11,225 bases of DNA from Sulfurimonas sp. GTDB taxonomy: Bacteria > Campylobacterota > Campylobacteria > Campylobacterales > Sulfurimonadaceae. The notes below the pieces were generated by a model that saw nothing but the letters and a program-made list of their open reading frames with translations, was not told the origin of the DNA and ran no database searches. The stretch spans positions 1 to 11,225 of the forward strand of contig JAFLJV010000173.1 of assembly GCA_022712845.1 (NCBI GenBank), in the 5' to 3' direction. The translations under genes were made by a program, and so were the position numbers. Position 1 is the stretch's first letter; each line of letters begins with the position of its first letter. Positions 5,871 to 11,225 of the stretch are shown piece after piece.

Positions 5871-7169
5871 TCATGGTAATAATTTTATAGCTTCATAAGC
5901 CGTATCTATCATTTTATCAATCTCTTCATTTGTTATAACATATGGTGGCATAAAATAAACTACATGACCTAATGGACGAAGCAATACTCCATTGTCAAGA
6001 CCATATTGATAAACTTTTAACCCTATTCTCTGCTCAGGCTTATAACCTTTTAACTCAACAGCACAAATCATCCCTGTTTGTCTAATTGAAGAAACATTTT
6101 TAAGCTCTTTAAATTTTTGAAGTTTTTTACTCATATATTTAGCAGTTACTCTGTTTTTCTCAATTACATCGTCTCTATCAAAGATATCAAGAGTAGCATT
6201 TGCAGCAGCACAAGCAAGAGCATTTCCGGTATAAGAATGAGAGTGTAAAAATGCTTTATGCTCACCATAATCACAATAAAATTTTGCATATATTTCATCT
6301 GTTGTAAGTACTACTGATAGTGGTAAATAACCACCAGTAAGCCCTTTTGATAAAACTATAAAGTCTGGTGTTATCCCCGCTTTTTCACATGCAAATAGTT
6401 CACCTGTCCTACCAAAACCAACCATCACTTCATCGGCAATAAGATGAACATCATACTTAGTACAAATATCACGAACAAGAACTAAAAATTCTTCATGGTA
6501 CATATGCATATATCCAGCACCTTGAACAAGAGGTTCTAAAATAATTGCACTTATATCACTTGATTTTTTTTTACATAATACTTCAAACTTGCTTGCCGCT
6601 TCTTTTGCAGCTTCTATACTCATATCTACTGGAACAGGCGTTTGTATGGTCTCTATAAGAAGTGGTGCATATGTGTCTTTATAAAGCTCTACATCACCAA
6701 CACTTAAAGCACCTATTGTCTCACCATGATATGAATTTGTTAGTGAAACAAAGATTTTTTTATTTTTACCATCATTTTTATGTGCATGAAAACTCATTTT
6801 AAGTGCTACTTCAACAGCACTTGAACCATTATCCGCATAAAAACATTTATTTAATCCATCTGGTGTTAGTTTTACTAGTCTTTCTGATAATTTTATAATA
6901 CTTTCATGTGTAAAACCTGCCAATATCACATGCTCAAGAGTATCTAATTGCTCTTTTATTTTAGAATTTATATAACTGTTAGTATGGCCAAATATATTTA
7001 CCCACCAACTACTAACAGCATCTATATACGTGTTAGCTTCAAAATCTTCTAAATATACACCATAAGCTTTTTTAATAGGAATAAGTGGAAGTGTTTCATG
7101 ATCTTTCATTTGTGTACATGGATGCCATAAGACTTCTAAGTCTCTATTTTTTAATTCTTCATTTTTCAT
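5871..7169 (-). CDS. bioA: Adenosylmethionine-8-amino-7-oxononanoate aminotransferase (BioA)
   Basis: PLP-dependent enzyme of biotin synthesis. It moves an amino group from S-adenosylmethionine to 8-amino-7-oxononanoate (KAPA), giving 7,8-diaminononanoate (DAPA) for BioD. The 432-residue length fits the family. BioA signatures include LWHPCTQM near the start (14-21), SSWWVNIFGH (53-62), DNGSSAVEVALKMS (113-126) for the PLP phosphate, NSYHGET (145-151) with the stacking Tyr, IADEVMVGFGRTG (244-256) with the Asp that contacts the PLP nitrogen, and LSKGLTGGYLPLS (273-285) with the Schiff-base Lys near 275. WHPCTQM and the SSWW motif favour BioA over ornithine- or GABA-type aminotransferases. ATG 7167-7169 is chosen because it gives the normal distance to WHPCT. 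An in-frame TTG at 7205 would add 12 residues but coincides with the -35 box. No other biotin gene is in the window. It is divergent from ppiD and abuts the aldolase-fold gene end to end. Confidence 0.95.
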   Translation of the reverse strand: MKNEELKNRDLEVLWHPCTQMKDHETLPLIPIKKAYGVYLEDFEANTYIDAVSSWWVNIFGHTNSYINSKIKEQLDTLEHVILAGFTHESIIKLSERLVKLTPDGLNKCFYADNGSSAVEVALKMSFHAHKNDGKNKKIFVSLTNSYHGETIGALSVGDVELYKDTYAPLLIETIQTPVPVDMSIEAAKEAASKFEVLCKKKSSDISAIILEPLVQGAGYMHMYHEEFLVLVRDICTKYDVHLIADEVMVGFGRTGELFACEKAGITPDFIVLSKGLTGGYLPLSVVLTTDEIYAKFYCDYGEHKAFLHSHSYTGNALACAAANATLDIFDRDDVIEKNRVTAKYMSKKLQKFKELKNVSSIRQTGMICAVELKGYKPEQRIGLKVYQYGLDNGVLLRPLGHVVYFMPPYVITNEEIDKMIDTAYEAIKLLP

Positions 7170-7170
7170 A

Positions 7171-7205
7171 TGCAAATTATAGCTTTGCAAGCTGTAATTT
7201 ATCAA
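7171..7205 (-). promoter_or_regulatory. bioA promoter, probably giving a leaderless mRNA, with overlapping inverted repeats
   Basis: On the minus strand TTGATA (7200-7205) is 18 bp from a perfect TATAAT (7176-7181). Only 6 nt lie between the -10 box and the bioA ATG at 7169, so transcription should start on or within a base or two of the A of the ATG. No ribosome site precedes the ATG. Two inverted repeats overlap here: TGCAAA-N7-TTTGCA spanning the -10 box (7171-7189), and AGCTT-GCA-AAGCT in the spacer. Either could be an operator, but neither matches the BirA or BioR operator patterns I know. Confidence 0.6.
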
Positions 7206-7224
7206 GTTTTAATAAGAATTTACC

Positions 7225-7230
7225 TAAAAT
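7225..7230 (+). promoter_or_regulatory. Tentative -10 box for ppiD-ftsA-ftsZ
   Basis: TAAAAT matches five of six -10 positions and lies 33 nt before the ppiD ATG in the 94-bp gap between the divergent bioA and ppiD starts. No clear -35 box is present. Other A+T-rich hexamers nearby could serve equally well. Confidence 0.25.
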
Positions 7231-7263
7231 TACAAAAATATCGTACATAAGGTAATAAATCAA

Positions 7264-8727
7264 ATGATTACATGGATGCAAAGACATAAAAAATGGCTTA
7301 TAATTACTATTTGGATTTCAACTATAGCTTTTGTTGGAGCAGGTTTCGTTGGCTGGGGACAGTATAATTATGGAGATAAAGCTGGCTCTGTTGCTAAAGT
7401 TGGAACTGTAGAAATTACAATGGGTGATCTTCAAAAAGGTTATTCGAATCTTTACAATCAGTATAGTGAAATGTTCCAAGGGGAATTTGATGAAGAAAAA
7501 GCAAAAAGTTTTGGTCTTCGACAACAAGCTCTAAAGCACTTAACACAACAAGCTCTTGTTATAAATCTTGCAAAATCTTATAATCTTAGAGTTAGTGATG
7601 CTGAACTTTTAGCTGAAATTAAAACACAAAAATATTTTTTAAAAGATGGTGAATTTAGTAAAGCAATATATAAAGAAACTCTCTCAAGAAACAATATGAG
7701 TCTTCAAGAGTATGAGGCAGACGTAAAAAAAGAGCTATTAATCCAAAAAGTTCTTAAACTTATACCTGTAAAGACAAAAGCAAATGAATTAAAAATATTA
7801 GATATGGCAACAAATGTAGCTGATAAAATTGAGTACAAAGTTTTAAATGCTAAAAGAATAAATATTGACACTTCAGATAAATTTTTAAAACCTTTTTGGG
7901 AAACAAAACAATATAACTTTATGAGTGAAGTTTCTTATGATATTAAGTATATCAAGCAAGATAAATTAACTTTAGATTTTGATGAAGCAAAGTTAAGTAC
8001 GCACTATAACGACAATAAAATTCGCTTTAAAGATAGCGAAGGAAAAATCTTACCTTTTGATTTAGCTAAAGATAAAGTAAAAGATGCACTTAATGCAAAA
8101 GAAACAAAAAAAGAAGCTCTAAGAACATACATAGCATATAAAAAAGGAAAGCTTGAAAATACAAATATTCAAACATCAACTATCTCTGCATCAGCAAATC
8201 CTTTTAGTTCAGAACTTCTTGAAAAACTATCAAAACTAACTTCAATATCTCCATATCTAAAGCCTGTTATAATAGATGAGTATTATTACACTTTTGAACT
8301 TGTTAAAACAAACCCTTCTCAGCCAAAAACTTACGATAATGCAAAAGCTGAAGTACTAACTTTTTTTATTCAAGAACAAAGAAGAGCAAAACTATTTGAG
8401 TTAGCAAAAAATTCTGTTACTTCATTTAAAGGTGAAACTACCGATTTTATTACTGGAAATAACATAGAGCAACTAACAGAATTAAGTACAGAAGATGCAA
8501 AGGAATTTATGATGGCACTTTTTACTTCTCAAGACAAGAGAGGCTTTATTCCATTAGAGAATGGAAATATTGTTATGTATAACATCTTGGAACAAAAACT
8601 GCTTAATAACACTAACATTAGTTCTGACAATCCAATTGTTAAACTAAAGAGTGCTATGTTTAATGAAGGTTTAATTAAAAAGCTTCAAAACGAGTACAAA
8701 ACTGAGATTTTTATCCAAGGACTCTAA
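7264..8727 (+). CDS. PpiD/SurA-N-type membrane-anchored periplasmic chaperone
   Basis: Predicted inner-membrane-anchored periplasmic folding factor. The N-terminus is MITWMQRHKKW, then one hydrophobic helix (about 11-31), as in PpiD, whose short basic start stays in the cytoplasm. After the helix comes KVGTVEITMGDLQKGYSNL (about 45-63), the opening of a SurA-N/PpiD-N chaperone domain running to about residue 165 (SDAELLAEI, FSKAIYKETLSRNNMSLQEYE). The 487 residues are shorter than E. coli PpiD (about 620). I cannot find the parvulin prolyl-isomerase motifs: an extended stretch VSYDIKYIK (about 222-230) is followed soon by DLAKDKVKDAL (about 262-272), which in PpiD lies beyond the parvulin domain. 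It is therefore probably a chaperone rather than an isomerase. AAGG lies 11 nt before the ATG, which is rather far. The stop TAA touches the ftsA GTG, so the two are cotranscribed, an order I recall for Campylobacter jejuni. Confidence 0.82.
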   Translation: MITWMQRHKKWLIITIWISTIAFVGAGFVGWGQYNYGDKAGSVAKVGTVEITMGDLQKGYSNLYNQYSEMFQGEFDEEKAKSFGLRQQALKHLTQQALVINLAKSYNLRVSDAELLAEIKTQKYFLKDGEFSKAIYKETLSRNNMSLQEYEADVKKELLIQKVLKLIPVKTKANELKILDMATNVADKIEYKVLNAKRINIDTSDKFLKPFWETKQYNFMSEVSYDIKYIKQDKLTLDFDEAKLSTHYNDNKIRFKDSEGKILPFDLAKDKVKDALNAKETKKEALRTYIAYKKGKLENTNIQTSTISASANPFSSELLEKLSKLTSISPYLKPVIIDEYYYTFELVKTNPSQPKTYDNAKAEVLTFFIQEQRRAKLFELAKNSVTSFKGETTDFITGNNIEQLTELSTEDAKEFMMALFTSQDKRGFIPLENGNIVMYNILEQKLLNNTNISSDNPIVKLKSAMFNEGLIKKLQNEYKTEIFIQGL

Positions 8728-10080
8728 GTGAGCAGAACTGTTTTAGCCATTGATATTGGTTCAACTAAGATATGTGCCATTATAGCTGAAATAGCTGACG
8801 ACAATTCAATCGCTATAACAGGTGCAGGAACTTCTAAAGCTCAAGGTCTTAAAAAAGGAAGTATAACAAACATAGAGTTAGCTTCAAAATCTATTAAAAC
8901 TGCACTTAATGATGCTAAGAGAGTATCTGGAAGTGATGTTAAAACGGCTATCGTTTCTATATCTGGAGCCTATACAAAAAGTTTAAATTCAAGTGGAATT
9001 GTCAATATTCAAAGTAAAGAAGTTACTTTTAAAGAGATAGAACGAGTTATGCAAACTTCTTTGTATAATGCTAATATACCAAATGAGTATGATGTTTTAC
9101 ATGCTCTTCCATATAATTTTAAAGTTGATGACCAAGACCAAATAGAAGATCCACTTGGAATGAATGCTTCAAGACTTGAGGTAGACACACATATAATCAC
9201 TACTCAAAAATCAAATTTAAATAATCTTAAAAAAGCTGTTTTAGGTGCAGGTGTTGAAGTTGAAAATGTTGTTTTAACTGGATATGCCTCATCTATCGCT
9301 ACACTTAATGAAGATGAAAAAGAATTAGGTGTAGCAATTATAGATATGGGCGGTAATACTAGTAATATTATCATTCACTCTGGTAATTCCATAAGATATA
9401 ATGACTTTTTAGGTGTTGGGTCAAATCATGTAACAAGTGATTTATCAATGGCTCTACACACTCCACTAAATATAGCAGACAATGTAAAACTTAACTATGG
9501 CTCTTTACTTACTCCAAGTAATGATTTGATAGAACTACCTGTAATTGGTGATGAAACAACTACCCATGAAGTATCTCTTGAAGTAGTACACAACGTAGTT
9601 TTTGCTAGAGCAGAAGAAACTTTAATGATTTTGGATCAGTTTATAGAAAATAGTGGTTTAAAAGATAAAATTGGTGCTGGAGTAGTCTTAACTGGTGGAT
9701 TTTCCAAAATGGAAGGTATAAGAGATTTAGCTATAGCAACATTTGGCTCAATCCCTGTTAGATTAGCAAAACCAAAAGAGATGGATGGACTTTTTGATAA
9801 TCTTCGCTCACCAGAGTATTCAAGTGCCATAGGTCTTATTCTGTATTCTGCATCTGCATATACTCAATACGAAATTGATATCAACAAAAGAGTAAGACAT
9901 ACAAATGAAACACCTATTAAATACACTAACGTAAATCTTTCAGATGAGTTTGATATTCCTACTCCTCCTACTCAAGAAGAAAAAGAAAAAATGGTTATTC
10001 TTCCATCAAAAAAAGATAAGAAGAGTGATAAAGCAGGATCTTTTAGTAAATTTTGGAACTGGGCTACCCAGTTATTTTAA
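8728..10080 (+). CDS. ftsA: Cell division protein FtsA
   Basis: Actin-like ATP-binding protein that tethers FtsZ filaments to the inner membrane and recruits later division proteins. The 450 residues include the actin-family phosphate-1 loop AIDIGSTKIC (7-16), the FtsA-specific 1C (SHS2) domain around 84-165 in place of actin subdomain 1B, phosphate-2 GVAIIDMGGNTSNIIIHSG (201-219), and the adenosine motif GAGVVLTGGFSKMEGI (316-331). A linker of about 50 residues leads to a C-terminal amphipathic helix KFWNWATQLF (441-450), the membrane-targeting sequence. The start is GTG at 8728, directly after the stop of the upstream chaperone gene. AAGGA lies 6 nt before it, inside that gene's last codons. 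Coupled translation with its neighbours is likely. Nothing is missing from the family plan. Confidence 0.97.
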   Translation: MSRTVLAIDIGSTKICAIIAEIADDNSIAITGAGTSKAQGLKKGSITNIELASKSIKTALNDAKRVSGSDVKTAIVSISGAYTKSLNSSGIVNIQSKEVTFKEIERVMQTSLYNANIPNEYDVLHALPYNFKVDDQDQIEDPLGMNASRLEVDTHIITTQKSNLNNLKKAVLGAGVEVENVVLTGYASSIATLNEDEKELGVAIIDMGGNTSNIIIHSGNSIRYNDFLGVGSNHVTSDLSMALHTPLNIADNVKLNYGSLLTPSNDLIELPVIGDETTTHEVSLEVVHNVVFARAEETLMILDQFIENSGLKDKIGAGVVLTGGFSKMEGIRDLAIATFGSIPVRLAKPKEMDGLFDNLRSPEYSSAIGLILYSASAYTQYEIDINKRVRHTNETPIKYTNVNLSDEFDIPTPPTQEEKEKMVILPSKKDKKSDKAGSFSKFWNWATQLF

Positions 10081-10084
10081 GGAG
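10079..10084 (+). promoter_or_regulatory. ftsZ ribosome-binding site overlapping ftsA stop
   Basis: AAGGAG, a full Shine-Dalgarno match, lies 6 nt before the ftsZ ATG, and its first two bases belong to the ftsA TAA stop. This is the best ribosome site in the window, in keeping with the high FtsZ:FtsA ratio that cells need from one transcript. It fixes the ftsZ start at 10091 against a longer frame open from 9944. Confidence 0.9.
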
Positions 10085-10090
10085 AACATT

Positions 10091-11206
10091 ATGGAACCAT
10101 TTTTAGTTGAAGAAGCAAATAATATTAACGGAGCTAGAATAGTAGCTGTTGGTGTTGGTGGCGGTGGCGGTAATATGATTGGTCACATGGTTAATGAAAA
10201 CGTTAATGGTATTGAACTAATTATGATAAATACTGATGCTCAAGCTTTAGAAGAAGCAGGTGTATCTACTATTCAAATAGGCACTAAATTAACCAAAGGT
10301 CTTGGTGCTGGAATGAAACCAGATATTGGCAAAGAATCTGCACTTGAAAATTATGAAGAGATAAGAAGTGCTTTAGAAGGTGCTGATATAGTTTTTATCT
10401 CTGCTGGCTTAGGTGGAGGAACTGGTACTGGTGCTGCTCCTGTTGTTGCAAAAATTGCAAAAGAGATTGGTGCTCTTACTATCTCAATTGTTACAAAACC
10501 TTTTATGTTTGAGGGTCCAAAAAGAACTAAAATTGCTAAAGCAGGACTTGATGAACTTAAAAAAGAAAGTGATTCTATTGTTGTTATTCCTAATGATAAA
10601 CTTCTTTCAATCATAGATAGAAAACTTGGAATCAAAGACAGCTTTAAAATTGTTGATGGTGTTTTAGCACAAGCTGTTAGTGGAACATCTGGTGTAATAC
10701 TTTCAAATGGTGACAATGATATTAACCTTGATTTTGCTGATTTACAAACTGTTATGAGTCATAGAGGTATGGCACTAATGGGTGTTGGTGAGCATGGGGG
10801 TGAAAATGCAGCTTATGAGGCTATCAAATCTGCAATAGAATCTCCTCTACTAGACAATATGTCAATTAATGGGGCTATGGGTGTGTTAGTACATTTTAAC
10901 ATGCATCCAAATTTCCCTATGATGGAAACATCTGAGGCGATGATTGTAGTTCAAGAGAGTGCCCATGAAGATGCAGAAGTTATCTTTGGTACTTCTACTG
11001 ATGATTCACTTCCTGAGAATTATGTTAAGATAACTATTGTTGCTACTGGTTTTGAAAAAGATTTAAATACTGGTACAAACAATGATAATTTTGTTAGTGA
11101 AACACCCACTCCAATAGCAAAAATTCGTCCAAGACTTGTTGTTGGTGGTGATTTAGATGGTAGTCACTTAGATATTCCCTCATATATGAGGCAACAACAA
11201 GATTAG
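10091..11206 (+). CDS. ftsZ: Cell division GTPase FtsZ
   Basis: Tubulin-like GTPase that polymerises into the mid-cell Z ring and organises septum synthesis. The 371-residue protein is complete. It shows VGVGGGGGNMIGHM (20-33) for nucleotide binding; NTDAQAL (47-53); the tubulin signature GGGTGTG (108-114) in the phosphate loop; FEGPKRTKIA (140-149); and the T7 synergy loop NLDFADLQTVM (212-222), whose Asp residues complete the active site of the next subunit. A short variable linker (about 322-358) leads to the C-terminal peptide LDIPSYMRQQQD (360-371), the docking tail for FtsA and other partners, close to E. coli LDIPAFLRKQAD. Only 10 bp separate it from ftsA, consistent with the same mRNA. 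The window ends 19 bp after the stop, too soon to show a terminator or the next gene. Confidence 0.98.
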   Translation: MEPFLVEEANNINGARIVAVGVGGGGGNMIGHMVNENVNGIELIMINTDAQALEEAGVSTIQIGTKLTKGLGAGMKPDIGKESALENYEEIRSALEGADIVFISAGLGGGTGTGAAPVVAKIAKEIGALTISIVTKPFMFEGPKRTKIAKAGLDELKKESDSIVVIPNDKLLSIIDRKLGIKDSFKIVDGVLAQAVSGTSGVILSNGDNDINLDFADLQTVMSHRGMALMGVGEHGGENAAYEAIKSAIESPLLDNMSINGAMGVLVHFNMHPNFPMMETSEAMIVVQESAHEDAEVIFGTSTDDSLPENYVKITIVATGFEKDLNTGTNNDNFVSETPTPIAKIRPRLVVGGDLDGSHLDIPSYMRQQQD

Positions 11207-11225
11207 ATTTTATTGAGAAGTTAAA

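Noticed and set aside
9944..10090. A longer upstream start for ftsZ overlapping ftsA.
   Set aside because: The extra residues are a Leu/Lys-rich frame-shifted reading of ftsA; AAGGAG 6 nt before 10091 and the FtsZ-like start at MEPF settle the shorter form.
10351..10716. A 121-codon minus-strand frame opposite ftsZ.
   Set aside because: It is antisense to the conserved FtsZ GTPase core, where codon bias creates open antisense frames; no ribosome site or family match.
1..11225. tRNA, rRNA, CRISPR arrays, insertion sequences or phage genes.
   Set aside because: No cloverleaf, rRNA signature, regularly spaced repeats, transposase or phage protein was seen on either strand.

Overview
The window is AT-rich (roughly 30% G+C by eye) and looks like the chromosome of a Campylobacterota (epsilonproteobacterial) species, most likely Sulfurimonas-like. 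The main reason is the ppiD-like / ftsA / ftsZ cluster at the right end, an order I recall from Campylobacter. Supporting this are the protein style, the compact layout, and promoters mostly read by a good -10 box alone. The genus is inference; the phylum is fairly secure.

Left part (1-1811): the 3' end of dnaJ runs rightward off the left edge. It converges on a brnT-brnA type II toxin-antitoxin pair on the minus strand. That pair has a near-perfect sigma70 promoter. Just behind the promoter is a G+C-rich, roughly 120-nt imperfect hairpin (1569-1687) with a perfect 14-bp outer stem. No gene explains it, and its composition differs from everything around it. This TA-plus-hairpin segment looks like the only accessory insertion in the window.

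Middle part (1812-5870): an MscS-type channel gene lies downstream of a glpD-like FAD dehydrogenase gene on the minus strand. A cytosolic glycerophosphodiester phosphodiesterase gene diverges from glpD across only 30 bp. Together the two enzymes suggest a small salvage route: glycerophosphodiester to glycerol-3-phosphate to dihydroxyacetone phosphate, with electrons passed to the quinone pool. The GlpD homologue ends just after its FAD/substrate domain and lacks the usual C-terminal domain. Next come a 111-residue three-helix membrane protein of unknown function and a class II aldolase-fold protein that has lost its three zinc histidines.

Right part (5871-11225): bioA (biotin synthesis) is on the minus strand, stop-to-stop with the aldolase-fold gene. 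Its promoter places the transcript start almost on the ATG, so the mRNA may be leaderless. Diverging from bioA is a tightly packed plus-strand operon. It encodes a membrane-anchored PpiD/SurA-N-type periplasmic chaperone, then FtsA (GTG start directly after the upstream stop), then FtsZ (ribosome site overlapping the ftsA stop). FtsA anchors FtsZ polymers to the membrane for division; the chaperone is presumably a folding factor for exported envelope proteins.

Most of the window is ordinary core genome. The items that deserve a second look are the hairpin element, the zinc-less aldolase-fold protein, the short GlpD and the bioA promoter.
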